Positions 1-32,345 of a stretch of DNA of 35,000 bases are shown here, in pieces. The position numbers and the translations under genes are program-made. The notes beneath the pieces were generated by a model. It ran no database searches and was not told where the DNA came from. It worked only from the letters and a program-made list of their open reading frames with translations. Source of the DNA: Theodoxus fluviatilis (taxonomy: Eukaryota > Mollusca > Gastropoda > Cycloneritida > Neritidae); the NCBI GenBank assembly GCA_034096865.1, contig JAWQFJ010016362.1, forward strand, positions 10,001-45,000. The letters run 5' to 3'. Within the stretch, counting starts at the first letter, position 1. The number at the start of each line of letters is the position of its first letter.

Positions 1-135
1 ATTCAAGGCCAATGACTATAAAATCACTTGAGTTGGTAAGAATAAGAACAAGTGAATGTCAAATTTCCTGGTTATACGCCTTTTAAGAATCATGCACCGC
101 GGTGGGTCTATTCTCACCTCGATCCGCAGAGGGAC
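1..135 (+). repeat. Dispersed SINE-like repeat A, copy 1 (5' end outside or lost)
   Basis: The segment contains AAGGCCAATGACTATAAAATC, a GTTGGTAAGAATAAGAACAAG-type middle, CGCCTTTTAAGAATC and GGTGGGTCTATTCTCACC followed by CCGCAGAGGG. The same order of blocks recurs at 19685, 23341 and (reversed) 34324. It begins at the window edge, so its left end cannot be judged. No pol III promoter boxes were confidently placed. Confidence 0.6.
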
Positions 136-684
136 AACTATCGACGACAACTTGTCACACGCAGACGAATCAGTCACTGCCAGTGAGGACAAACATGCTC
201 CCATCACCACTACTCTCGACTGCGAGTTGGTTACGACAAACCAAAGTCTTGTCTCAATCAAAACGATGAAGAACAATAAGAACATTCCAGCTAGAAAATA
301 AGTAACCCGAGTCACATTTCCAGAAGGAATCATAAGCTAAGCAGTCAATGGGCGTTTCCGTTTTGGAGTTTTAAATACGTATTCATTTTCCCCCCATCTA
401 TTTACTGATCGATTGCTTTATTTATACAGGGTTACACATGACCATGTACAGGGATGGAGGGAGAGAGAATGAACGAAAACTTTATTGTATAGGCTATCAG
501 CCCAGTACAAGGACTCGGTATCACGAACATAGTGTGTGTAGACCTCCTTCTCTTGTATGCGTGGAGTAACAACAGCGTGGTTGGCTCACTACATTGACAT
601 TGGTGTGCACAGTGTACGTTAAGACCCAGACGAAAACGAATGTACGGTCCCCGAAGACAGGTTTGTCCAAGTCTGAGAGAGAGA

Positions 685-686
<2 letters not shown>

Positions 687-720
<34 letters not shown>

Positions 721-1377
721 CTTTATTTATCAAGGATGAAATTTTATGCATTTCTGCCCATCTTACAAATTGTCCTTGCTCATAAAGAAATGAAAACATG
801 GATAGATAAGAAAAAATACACAGTAGCTAATCTATGTACAACAGTTGGTAAGGTATATGAAGAATATGATCAACAATGACAAAAGATTTCAGTAGATGCT
901 TTTGACAACTGTCAGCTCAGTGAATCTTCAAGTTCAAGCAAATACGTGACATGTGTACAGGCGACAGCAGTGAGATCATCTGAATAGACGTATGGATGCT
1001 TTAAAAGACTTCATGGAAGTATTGTTCCTTAGGTGCAATGGGAGTGTATTCCATATAATAACACCTGAATATGTAATACTGCCTTTGAAAATGTCTACTC
1101 TAGGTTGTGGTAGAATGAAAGTGTTGCGAGATAGTGAATGGCTTGTTTGGGGACGAATGAAGACAGGGGCGGACGAGGGGGGGGGGGGGGGGGGTTCCGG
1201 GGTTTCCGGAAACACACACCCCCAACAGAAAAATAAAACATTAAAAAATATATAATATAAAAATAAAAAATAAATATATATATATATATTTTTCAGTAAC
1301 AAAATCTGCTACCTGAAACTGGTAATGATGACCGTCAGAATGCGCCAGAATGGACCATTTTGCAGTCACAACCTTTC

Positions 1378-1415
<38 letters not shown>

Positions 1416-2875
1416 CTTTCACGTTTCGGTTGAGCTCCGCGCGCCCTTATAGGCTCCCCCCCTCCCCCCCGCTGTCACGTTTCGGTTGTAAATCATCAAG
1501 GGTAACGTTCAGGGTGCATTGGATGGAATTTGTGCTTCTGTCGCTTACGCTGATAATGGTGTCATCTGCAAACATAGAGCATTTGATACTTTCATTTGAT
1601 ATACTCAATGATAGATGATTGATATACAAGCTGAAGAGCAATGGACCTAAAATTGAGCCTTGTGGAACCCCTGACTTTACGATTCGTTTCGAGGAATACA
1701 ACCCGTTGACATAGACATATTGGCTTCTATGTGTCAAGTAAGATCGGAAAAAGGAGACTGATGTTGGATTTTTCAAGTACATCGAGAGTTTATCAAGGAG
1801 AATTTCGTAGTCAACTAGGTCAAATGCCTTTTTCAGGTCCAAGAAAATTGTACCAGACAGTTTGGGGTTGTTTATGGCTGATAGCCAGTCGTCCACCAGG
1901 AAGGATAAAGCAATTTGGCAGGAGTGATGGGAACGATAGCCGGATTGCAATTGATATAATAAGTCAAATCGGTCAATATACGAGAAAATATGTTTGTGAA
2001 CGTGTCTTTCTAGTGGTTTGGAGATAAGAGGCAAAATTGAGATGGGAAGGTAATCATCGGGTGCTGAAGCAGTCTTAGATTTAGGCAGTGGAATGACTTT
2101 GGCCTGCTGAAGACGAGACGGGAAGATACTGTTTCTTATACACAAATTATAAATGTGTGTCAATGAAGGCAGTATGGCGGGGAGCGAAATTTTTAGTAAA
2201 AGAGAACTGATGCCATCGAGGTCCGTGGATCGTTTGTTTGGAAGTTGAAAGATGTATTGCATCACCTCATGTGAGGTGACAGTAGGAATATGGAATGCAG
2301 CATCATGAAGAAGTCTTTCATTACAGAATCCTCAATACGTTGAACAATATCCCCCGATAGACCGGGAGTGTGTTTGGTCGATTTTGCATGGATTTTGTCA
2401 GCTATTGTCGTGAAGTGTTCGTTGAATTGTTCAGCATTTATAGATGGAGGTATGTTGCAGACTGTTTTGGAAGTTTTTATGAAGGTATTAATTCCGCGCC
2501 ATAACATTGATGTGTCATTGCTATTTTCAATTAGCCTTTGAAAATGAGGTGTTTTATTTTGCATTTCGAACCAGTCTTGACGCGGTTTCTTTGCTTCTTG
2601 TATGCCGGGATATGATTGTTGTTTTTTCAGTCTATCTCTCGTATTCATAGCCTGCATGATTTCGTTGGTAAGCCAAGGTGGGAGTTTTAAATGCTTGACC
2701 CTCTTCCGTTTCATAGGAGCGTGTCTTTCTACAGTTTGGAGAAATAGGTCATACCAGAAATGAAGGGCCATGTCAGGGTCAGAATAGTTGAGGACATCAT
2801 GAAATGGCATTTGTTTTAAATTGTCAAGGAATGAATCAGCATCAAAATGTTTAAAGGATCGATAGTGAATAGTAG
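687..2875 (-). pseudogene. Broken CR1/L2/jockey-type LINE retrotransposon
   Basis: Read on minus, 2875-2305 encodes the region between endonuclease and reverse transcriptase (PPWLTNEIMQAMNTRDRLKK). A frameshift near 2300 leads to an RT domain in another frame (2290-1480) with FLDLKKAFDLVDYEILL, SGVPQGSILGPLLFSLYI and the catalytic FADD at about 1572-1561. The thumb region is lost to G/C homopolymers and TA repeats. The C-terminal tail reappears at 1105-976 as the typical WNTLPLHLRN...SFKASIRLF. The 3' UTR ends with AATAAAG and a TCAA-type tetranucleotide tail (720-687), as in CR1/L2 elements that end in short repeats rather than poly-A. The endonuclease is missing, and the 5' edge abuts a 278-bp GA/CT tract. 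It is inactive. Confidence 0.85.
1379..1414. repeat. Homopolymer run of 36 C with flanking short duplication
   Basis: The C run interrupts the first LINE. The block GCT(T/G)TCACGTTTCGGTTG occurs at about 1415-1433 and again at 1470-1488, on both sides of a second C-rich stretch, which suggests slippage or local duplication. A G run lies at 1178-1194. Exact lengths in such runs are prone to sequencing error. Confidence 0.8.
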
Positions 2876-2877
2876 TG

Positions 2878-3158
<281 letters not shown>

Positions 3159-3221
3159 AATCTTTTACATTCATTCCGAATGCAAACAGATAATTTTTAT
3201 GGAGTGAACATCAGGCACTAA

Positions 3222-3859
3222 ATCAGCTTCACATCCTCCGTATCCTTCCCTACAGAGGAGATGGACTGGAGGTTATTGCCACGGCATTCACATCTGACAA
3301 CTGCAAGGTGCATACGACACCAGTGAGGATGAGCACAAACCAGTGTTGAAGATAAAAATGAACTTCACAAAGGAACACCAGCAATTCTTTATTTGTCTTT
3401 TCGCTGCATATACGTACATCACAGACAATAAGCAACGACAGGACATTCCTTGCATGTAACGTGCAATGCATTTGGTGTCGTTTACACATCATAGACATGC
3501 TCAGCAGTAGAGAGAGGTATGCAAAATACAAATACAGCACTTCAAAAATAGTAATACTTTTAACGAGTAACCTGCACTTTTCATACATACACCTGACAGT
3601 TTGTTCGACTAGAACTGTGCCCATCATAGATCTGTATCTGGCTAAGTCTCTCTCTCTCTCTCTAACTCTCTCTCTCATGTTTTCATCTGAATGTCTTGCA
3701 CATAATGATGCTAATAATATATTATGTGCCATCATGGTGCATACTTCTTGATCCCAATTTCATACTTAAAAAGAAGATCATTTTTACCCACTGTCAACTA
3801 TGAATAATGATATAAATCATGAACTGTTAGGCAAAAATTTTTTTTTGGGGGGGGGGTTA
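3222..3859. other. No gene seen; short CT tract only
   Basis: Unique-looking AT-rich sequence with a short CT tract at about 3648-3675 and a G run near 3846-3856. Open frames on both strands lack any recognisable domain. Confidence 0.5.
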
Positions 3860-4155
3860 ATGCAACATGTAAACAAAAAGGGGTTGGTACTAGGTCACCT
3901 TGAACTTGTCTTTTCTTTTTATCTTTTTAGAAGAGGCCAGATTGAACATAAACCAATTTTTATCCCCACTGAAAACGCTTTCCCCCCCTCACTTATTAGT
4001 GGAGTCCCTGGTGCTCATAGGGCAAGGAAGATGGGACAGCACACAGTTCGTTGTTTAACGTCAATATATTGTTCTTCCCCGAGGTTGGTTTTTTTTTGCC
4101 CGATGGGAAAAAAGTTAGGGTCGGCAGGAAAAATTGGGCCAGTTGGATTACCATA
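3860..4155 (+). repeat. Dispersed SINE-like repeat B, copy 1
   Basis: Blocks in order are GCAACATG, GGGTTGGTACTAGGTCACC, a T-rich stretch, TTAGAAGAGGCCAGATTG, AACATAAACCAATTTTTATC, TTATTAGTGGAGTCCC, CATAGGGCAAGGAAGATGG, GACAGCACAC, GGGTCGGCAGGAAAAATTGG and GGATTACCATAACC. The same order is seen at 9771 and, reversed, at 24352. This is non-coding, and the open frames across it are incidental. Confidence 0.72.
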
Positions 4156-4775
4156 ACCACCACGTTTTATTTCATTTTGGCCTAATGAAAATATCAACCC
4201 TATGCAGCAGTTGGTGCAGTGAAGATGCATGAGATGATGACTATGATAACAAACAAAAGTGCTCAACGAAACATATTCCAGTCAACTTTGTACACAAAAA
4301 CTTGATCGAGTGTGTTTGGTCATAAATGGAATGTTTGATTATTTTTTAATATTCACACCTGTCATGGCAAGATTCATGTTGTGATTGCATTTCTGTACAA
4401 AGACTGCCAATGCTTCCCTTGGGCAAATACTTCTGTATATACAAAAGGAAGGAAGTTGCAGATTGCTGCATGACTTCCAATGATATAACCCATGTACCGC
4501 TCGCTATATTTAAACTTGTTTATCCAGTATGCTGAAAGTAGAGGTATTGGTTTTATGCAGCCATTCATTTCCATATCTGGTGCTCAAAACAATGCACACA
4601 AATTCCTCTGCACAAATGCATTCACACACACACACACATACACATACGAGTCCTTGTGGATTTGCTCCTCAGCTGTCTCCCAGGGCAGAGCAATTTGAAA
4701 TTGGTGGCTAACAGAATCTGCCACATGGGGATGCAGGTAGCAAGTGCTCAGATTGACATAAGCTCTTCGTGGAGT

Positions 4776-5422
4776 TGGACCTGAACATAGATCTCTTCTT
4801 GGACCTGAACAAAGCTAGATCTTTTCTTGGACCTGAACATAGCCAGATCTTTTCTTGGACCTGAACATAGCTAGATCTTTTCTTGGACCTGAACAAAGCT
4901 AGATCTTTTCTTGGACCTGAACATAGCTAGATCTTTTCTTGGACCTGAACAAAGCTAGATATTTTCTTGGACCTGAACATAGCCAGATCTTTTCTTGGAC
5001 CTGAACATAGCTAGATCTTTTCTTGGACCTGAACAAAGCTAGATCTTTTCTTGGACCTGAACATAGCTAGATCTTTTCTTGGACCTGAACATAGCTAGAT
5101 CTTTTCTTGGACCTGAACATAGCTAGATCTTTTCTTGGACCTGAACATAGCCAGATCTTTTCTTGGACCTGAACAAAGCTAGATCTTTTCTTGGACCTGA
5201 ACAAAGCTAGATATTTTCTTGGACCTGAACAAAGCTAGATCTTTTCTTGGACCTGAACATAGCCAGATCTTTTCTTGGACCTGAACATAGCTAGATCTTT
5301 TCTTGGACCTGAACAAAGCTAGATCTTTTCTTGGATCTAAACATAGCTAGATCTTTTCTTGGATCTAAACATAGCCAGATCTTTTCTTGGATCTAAACAT
5401 AGCCAGATCTTTTCTTGGATCT
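4776..5422. repeat. Minisatellite, 28-bp unit, about 23 copies
   Basis: The unit is GGACCTGAACATAGC followed by TAGATCTTTTCTT. Variants alternate between AACATAGC and AACAAAGC and between TAGATC and CAGATC, and the last four copies change to GGATCTAAAC. The unit is not a multiple of three and frames are short. Each unit carries an AGATCT palindrome (BglII-type site). Confidence 0.95.
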
Positions 5423-6210
5423 GTGCATGGTTACAGAAGCATCTCTTCTGAGAAACTCCTCACAATATGCACTCTCCAGGATTTCAAGCAAATAAGTAGC
5501 CTCTGAGAAATGCATGTCTTGTCTGTGAATAACTGCAAGTGAGACAATCTTGACAGTGCTGCCCTGGCTCAACAAACACTAGATGCTATAAATAATGTAA
5601 GAACCAAAAACGTTACAACTGAAGTACTGCTGTTTGCATTGATACTTTAGCTTACACCCTATCTTTTGTTTTGGCATTCCAAGTTCTTACAAACTCTAAG
5701 TGAAATGAGATCTCCTTTCCATGAAAAACAGCCCCATTGTCATTCTGAAGCTCTAATGGATGCCTATGCAGAAGGCAAATACCCCCAACACAAGGGAGCT
5801 AACTCTAAAGGTTTTTGAAGAGCTAAAAAAAGAATAATTCTATTCATGTGGGTCTATTAGGCACTACAGAGCACTGAAGCAGCATATGAGATATTCAATG
5901 CTTTCTCTTCATACAGCACAGCAATACAATAAAATAACTATTATGATAAAAATATAGGCAATATTGATTAATGCTGTTTGGCACACAAGCAATAATTCCA
6001 CAAAGACTGATGATCTAATTTTGCTTAAATAGGCAAAATGTTCAGCTGTTAGTTGCTGTGAAGGGTACCGATAACGAGGTTACAATTATCAGCAAAATAA
6101 AAGTATTGTATCTGTTTCTCATTAAATCGAAGAATAGGTAACTAAACTTTCAAGTTTCTCTTGCATCTCAAACTAACATAACATCCCGAGTTGTCACCAT
6201 TCTGGAGTAC
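5423..6210. other. No gene seen
   Basis: AT-rich, apparently unique sequence after the 28-bp array. No coding frame with recognisable features, no splice-bounded exon and no clear repeat was found on either strand. Confidence 0.5.
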
Positions 6211-6422
6211 ATGCAAAGCAGTGAGAGTCAAATTATGCAAAGAGACACTCACATTTCGAGCAAGATGGTGCTACTGCCAACCCACAACAGTTACAATGCA
6301 GACATTCAGAAGGGAGAAAAATGTGGAGAGATAAAAACTGTGATGTGTTTGATGAGACAGAAAATAGGAAAACAAATGGAGAAAAAAAATCAATGTATGG
6401 GTGCAATGGAAAAGATAGATCA

Positions 6423-6489
6423 GACAGAGACAGAGAGACAGACAGATGGACGGATGGATGGACAGACAGACAGACAGAGACAGACAGAC

Positions 6490-6554
<65 letters not shown>

Positions 6555-6598
6555 GACAGACAGACACAGACAGACAGAAAGACAAGACAGACAGACAG
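6423..6598. repeat. CAGA (GACA) tetranucleotide array
   Basis: Mainly CAGA repeats with GATGGACG and CACAGA interruptions. The DRQTDRQT and VCLSVCLS open frames on both strands result from the repeat. Confidence 0.95.
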
Positions 6599-6867
6599 GA
6601 AACAAATCAGAATGGGAAATCTTTTTTTTTGCGATCTAAGAACTCAGAAAATAATGATTCTAGGGACAAGCAAAAAATTGAATCAGTTCAAAACTTATAT
6701 GAATCATCGCAAAAATCGTTCTTAGAAAACACAAATTTTCCTATCATTGCATAACCACATGTCTTTCTACTTCATACATTTCATAGGAATGTATCAGTAT
6801 GCACTCGGTAGCAAATAAGTATCAAATCCCAGTGCATTTTCCATTCACACCATGGAAACAAACATAA

Positions 6868-7040
6868 AACCAACCAACCCACTGAGCAACCAATCCAGCA
6901 ACCAACTCACTCTCCATTCAGGCAAGCAATCAGCCATTCAAACAACCAGCCAACCAACCATCCATCCATCCATCCATCCATGCATCCCTCCCTCCCTCCC
7001 GCCAGCCAGCAAGCCAGCCAGCCATCCAACCAACCAACCT
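6868..7040. repeat. CCAA/CCAT/CCTC/CCAG compound tetranucleotide region
   Basis: Short blocks of ACCAACC, (CATC)n at 6957-6982, CCTC and CCAG follow one another. The open frames here (PTNPLSNQ..., GWLAGW...) are low-complexity artefacts. Confidence 0.85.
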
Positions 7041-7990
7041 CATTCTAGTTTGAGTGGACTCAACCCAAGCAACAAACCAACAGCAACCCCAAAATGCTGA
7101 AAAACAAAAGCTCTTGGGGAAAAAATGCAAGAGAGGCAAAGTAAAAACCAAAACAACCACCTAACAATTAGCACACCCCAGGGTAACCACCCTGCAATTC
7201 AGCAAATCCCCCACAATCTCAAAAGCCTGCCTGGCAAATTAAAACCACAAGACACCCTCAGACCATTCCAATAATGCTTTGACAAAACTGTAAGAATCGT
7301 TCGTCAAACATCACAAGTCAGTATGTGAGAACTGCATTCATGCTTCAGGTTCAAGATAAGCTTACATTTTGGCTTTATCGACAGCGCAGTTGTCAGGGTA
7401 AGTTTCTGTGCCTTAGACTGTAATGTATTCTAACAAAAATGACACAAAATGACTCAATTCAGTGTACATGCATAGGTGTGAATGGCAATATTAACAAATG
7501 AAGAACACAGAAAGTGTCGCTCTCATGTTTCCTTCTCCAAAACTTGTTTAAATAAAGCATTGTGCATGTATGCAAGGCAAACTTGCTGTCAATAGATCCA
7601 CGCACTAAGGACTTTGTTTGCAGTTCAAAACTGTAGGTCTCTTCCTCAGTTTATCTACACATCCTGTCAGAGTCTCAATACAGGTACTTGAATGTCACTT
7701 GTAACCAGCTTTCTCCATGCAAACACAAGCAAGTTTAAACAGTTGATTGTTTCTCTCTGCCATTTCCCCCCCATCTCCAAATGCCTCACAATGTGCATAG
7801 ATCCCCACATCCTCTAGATTACACCTGTAAGTCTCTCTTTACTCCACACTTCACCCTCCAGTCTCCCTGTTTTGTCACACCTCTCTGTCCTTGAGATTAT
7901 TATTTTCAATCCCTATACTTTTCCTTATTTATCCAACATCTCTCTTCTAATCCCCTTCCCAACCGCCATCCCACTTCTGCACACTATCTT
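7041..7990. other. No gene seen; probable distal 3' flank of the zinc-finger gene
   Basis: Mixed-composition sequence without recognisable coding exons or mobile elements. It may include the end of the zinc-finger 3' UTR if transcripts run past the signal at 8133-8138. Confidence 0.4.
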
Positions 7991-7994
7991 CTTA

Positions 7995-8101
<107 letters not shown>

Positions 8102-8132
8102 CTCCTCCTATACCAGGATAAAACCCATACTT

Positions 8133-8138
8133 TTTATT
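8133..8138 (-). promoter_or_regulatory. Candidate polyadenylation signal of the zinc-finger gene
   Basis: AATAAA lies on the minus strand about 205 nt after the stop codon, followed by an extended pyrimidine/purine simple repeat. This is a sequence match only. The 25-nt C run at 8185-8209 and the CT run at 7998-8099 would lie inside or just beyond the 3' UTR. Confidence 0.3.
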
Positions 8139-8342
8139 CTCTCTCCAACTCCCCTCTTCTCCCTCCCCAGCCCCTCTTTACACTCCCCCCCCCCCCCCCC
8201 CCCCCCCCCTTTCTTCCCATCCTTGGATACAATGCTCACTCCTCACATCCCTCTGTCTTCATTTCTGCTGTCAGAGCCAGCATCTCCTCTGGTGGCGAGG
8301 AGCCCATGTTGTAGAGACGGCTGGCTGCGGAGGCTGATCGAG

Positions 8343-27907
<19,565 letters not shown>

Positions 27908-28279
27908 GATGAAAATTCTCACGAGGTGTTCGGTACGTTGGTATCCAATGTCAAACTATGTGCTCGGCACAGAGGCCTTCGTCATTATAGTGATCGTGCA
28001 CACAGCCCTTAGCTGTCGATGCGGTGCCTAGTTCAGAGATGTGTGCAAAACGCTCCCCCAAGGCCCGTTACTGTCAAATCCAAAAAAATACGTGTGATGC
28101 ATGTGAGTCTACGAGGTAGGGCGACTTGTGATGAAAGACAATAAATTAACAAGCAAAGAATGATGACTCGACAGTTAGCGATCCCTGTGTGTTAACAAAA
28201 ACATCTTTGTTGATAGTCGTCACGCACCGGAAACGGTCGTCCCAGATCGTGTACTTCCGGTTCAAGGTAAAACTCGCGG

Positions 28280-29038
28280 CGTGTAGCGTGGAAAATAGTA
28301 ACCCGTGGAAAACAGTGACGGAAGTCATCGCAGAGTTATCTGCGAGGGACGTACTTTATGCAATTTACCGCTCCTGCACCTGTTCTTCGCATGGAATATA
28401 TTCCGACAAACGACGCATTAGTTGCTTTACGAGGTTTTGGTGCATTTGTGTAGTTTAACACATGATGTAGCGTTCAAAAAAGTTTTTCCCCGTGTAAAGC
28501 CGTCTCCCCTGCCGGAAATAATATGGGAGTCACCTCCCTGTAGTCTGTTTGTAGTCTGGTTTTATAAAACGCGACCGTTGACTGACTTGGCACGCCCGGG
28601 GAGTTATGCTAAGATCCGGCCGCGTAAATATATCTGCGTTTTGTGACAAACGTCTTGCTCGGCGGTACTGTACTCCATGCACCTTAACGGTGCGCGTGAT
28701 TCGGGTGTAATCTTAAGCTAAACGACGTTTATTGGCGCTGCTGAAATGGTCTAAGTCGGAAACATTCGGAACGTCGTTTAGCTTAAGATTACACCCGAAT
28801 CACGCGCACCGTTAAGGTGCATGGAGTACAGTACCGCCGAGCAAGACGTTTGTCACAAAACGCAGATATATTTACGCGGCCGGATCTTAGCATAACTCCC
28901 CGGGCGTGCCAAGTCAGTCAGGCGGAGTGGCGGGTGCCGTCTCTTTTTAGAGTTGAATTTTCAGAAAATCCCTCGCAGATAACTCTGCGATGACTTCCGT
29001 CACTGTTTTCCACGGGTTACTATTTTCCACGCTACACG
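28280..29038. repeat. Large inverted repeat with perfect inner arms
   Basis: Inner arms 28579-28729 and 28770-28920 are 151 bp each and match perfectly by hand comparison, around a 40-bp loop (28730-28769). Outer arms 28280-28349 and 28969-29038 are 70 bp each and also match. They are separated from the inner arms by unrelated sequence of 229 and 48 bp. The region is rich in CG. It lies about 0.4-1.1 kb upstream of the proposed zinc-finger start codon. No target duplication or transposase was found. Confidence 0.93.
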
Positions 29039-29540
29039 TCGTGTAGTGCAAAACGCTTCTGAACGACTGTGTACCTCGTGTCATAGGTAAGTAACCAAAC
29101 TCTTCTTGTCTGCATTTCATGACATATCCATGCACTATGTCGGACTGACTGCATAATATGATTAATTGTCCCATTGGCGCGTATACGCAGCCCACTGCAT
29201 ACACAGGTTTCCAGTAAAGTTTGTTCTCTAGTTTATCACTTTATGTTGGCTAGATCAGATCATCAGCATATGGGACAGACTCAGTGTGACAGAGATGTGG
29301 GTTCAAAAGTGTACTTAGGAAGGTTGATTAGACAGCGTATAATATCTTCCATGGCTTTTGCCCTCATGATATATGTTATTCTCAATGTGCAGGAGAGATA
29401 TCCACCTTTGTTTTTTGTATTTCTTGTCGGGTCCGCACGTGTCGACGAGCTATTGTTTTCATGTGTGTTCGTTTGTACGAAACTGTTCAGTGTAACAACA
29501 TGCTGATTTCTTTTCCTATCGACGTGTTGGAGCTCTGTGT
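29039..29540. other. No gene seen
   Basis: Mixed sequence right of the palindrome. Short open frames only. It contains no recognised repeat and could hold a promoter or distal 5' exon that I cannot identify. Confidence 0.4.
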
Positions 29541-29559
29541 GTTCGCTGAAGTTATCTCT

Positions 29560-30350
<791 letters not shown>

Positions 30351-30407
30351 CATTCACTCAAATGGAAATTTGCATTGTCAGCAAATATGACTGGCAAAAT
30401 CAATGTA

Positions 30408-30728
30408 TTGTCCCTATATTTTAGTTTTATAACAAGCAAGTTGGAGTCATGCATATTATATATTCCGTTCTTTTTTCTTCTTCTTTTAACTCTACCCTCT
30501 GGGGGTGGGTGACAAGTGACAATCACTCATGCGTGACTGCTCTATCCATCAGCAGTGTCCCAATATTTTAGCTGTATAACAAGCAAGTTGGAGTCATGCA
30601 TATATATATTATATAATATGTATCAGTTCTTTTTTTCTTTTTTTACCTCTACCCTCTGGGGATGGGTGGCCACAGTGGGTGACAAGAGACAATCACACAT
30701 ACGTGACTGCTCTATCCATCACCCATGC
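30408..30728. repeat. ~150-bp tandem duplication
   Basis: Copy A (30408-30555) and copy B (30556-30728) share ATAACAAGCAAGTTGGAGTC, ATGCATAT, CTCTACCCTCTGGGG, GGGTGACAAG, GACAATCAC and CGTGACTGCTCTATCCATC. Copy B has an extra GGCCACAGT block and an expanded TATATA. Confidence 0.92.
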
Positions 30729-31060
30729 TGGCTGTGGATGGGTGGAGATCTTGCGTTTTTCTTTTTCTCCCCTCATCACTGATGGTTGGGATGGCATGTT
30801 AGTGTCATCAGAATTCACACTCATCTTCAAATGCTGTTTTCTCATAGATGTTGGAACAGCTTGGAAAGAGAATTTACATTCAGGAAAAATTGCATTGATT
30901 GTAGTGCTTGGTCTGCAGGGATTGGTAATTTGCTTGTGTTGTCTTGACATTATTCGTTATTTTGCCCAACAGTAGACTGCTGGTGGCTTTAATCAAGGGA
31001 GGTAACCCCTTGTGTCTTCTTGTCAATACCATGCTAAACCCGGACTTTAAAACTGTTTCC

Positions 31061-31290
31061 TGTCTGTCTGTCCATGTGTCTGTCTGTCCATGTGTCTGTC
31101 TGTCCATGTGTCTGTCTGTCCATGTGTCTGTCTGTCCATGTGTCTGTCTGTCCATGTGTCTGTCTGTCCATGTGTCTGTTCATGGGTCAATCTATGTGTC
31201 TGTCCATGTGTCTGTCTGTCCATGTGTCTGTCCATGTGTCTGTCCATGTGTCTGTCTGTCCATCTGTCTGTCTGTCCATGTGTCTAATTT
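31061..31290. repeat. TGTCTGTCCATG minisatellite
   Basis: The unit TGTCTGTCTGTCCATG (16 bp) alternates with the 12-bp form TGTCTGTCCATG. It makes the VSVCPCVC and DRHMDRQT frames on either strand, which are not proteins. Confidence 0.95.
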
Positions 31291-31400
31291 CTCTTTTCCA
31301 TTTTGCTGCTTGTCTGTCAGTCTAATTCTCTGTGCTCGCGCACGTGCATGTATGCATACATGTGTGTGTGTGACACTTCTGCATCAATGTGCCTTCCTTT

Positions 31401-31533
31401 TGCCTGTCTGTAGCATACTTGTATGTCATCCTGCCTGTCTGTAGCATACTTGTATGTCATCCTGCCTGTCTGTAGCATACTTGTATGTCATCCTGCCTGT
31501 CTGTAGCATACTTGTATGTCATCCTGCCTGTGT
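31401..31533. repeat. 31-bp tandem repeat, four copies
   Basis: The unit is TGCCTGTCTGTAGC followed by ATACTTGTATGTCATCC. Four near-identical copies are followed by a partial TGCCTGTGTGCC. Confidence 0.95.
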
Positions 31534-31690
31534 GCCTGCCATGTGATTGATGCCCTTAGTATCTGTCTGACTATTAACTCACTGTAAATAGCTTTAATTT
31601 GTAATAAACATATCATGTGTTGTTCTTCGTGTTGATTGTTAAATTATATTTGGTGGACCAATCAAATTCTGCCATAGCAATAATAAAGAT

Positions 31691-32018
31691 GGCTTGGCTT
31701 GGCTTGGCTTGGCTTGAGTTGGCTTGGCTTGGCTTGAGTTGGCTTGGCTTGGCTAGCTTGGCTTGGCTAGCTTGGCTTGGCTTGGCTTGGCTTGGCTTGG
31801 CTTGGCTGGCTTGGCTAGGCTAGGCTAGGCTAGGCTTGGCTTGGCTTGGCTTGGCTTGGCTTGGCTGGCTTGGCTTGGCTTGGCTGGCTTGGCTAGGCTA
31901 GGCTAGGCTAGGCTAGGCTAGGCTAGGCTAGTGTGGCTTGGCTTGGCTTGTCTGGCTTAGCTTGTCTTGTCTTGTCTTGTCTTGTCTGGCTCAGCTCCAC
32001 TCAGCTCGGCTTGGCTCG
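31691..32018. repeat. GGCTT pentanucleotide array with GGCTA variants
   Basis: A run of GGCTT with blocks of GGCTA and GGCTGGCTT, grading into GTCTT at 31960-31987. It starts directly after an AATAATAAAGAT sequence, which resembles the 3' end of a retroposed element. The WLGLAWLG frames are artefacts. The same pentamer occurs on the opposite strand at 34502-34555. Confidence 0.95.
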
Positions 32019-32281
32019 TTTTGTCTGTCTGTTTCTGTCAGTCTGTGTGTTTGTGTGTCTGTCTGTGTGTGTGTGTGTGTCTGTATGTCTGTCTGTCTAT
32101 CTGACTGTCTGTCTCTGCCTCTCTGTCTGTTTCTCTGTCTGTCTCTCTGTTAGTATTTACCATGTTATAAATTTTTATCCTGTACAGATAGGAGTTTTAA
32201 CAATTCTTTAACACTGTTCAATTTTCACAATGGGTTGTTGGCCTATAAAGCAATCAATTAATCAATCCAGTCCATCCGTCC

Positions 32282-32342
<61 letters not shown>
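32282..32342. repeat. CT microsatellite
   Basis: A pure CT run of about 30 repeats follows CAATTAATCAATCCAGTCC. The LSLSLS frames crossing it are artefacts. Confidence 0.95.

Positions 32343-32345
<3 letters not shown>

Noticed and set aside
4776..5422. Possible CRISPR array
   Set aside because: The 28-bp units are contiguous, with no unique spacers, in animal DNA. It is a minisatellite.
31691..32018. Telomere-like or interstitial telomeric repeat
   Set aside because: The unit is GGCTT/GGCTA, not the TTAGGG of most animals, and no TTAGGG run is present.
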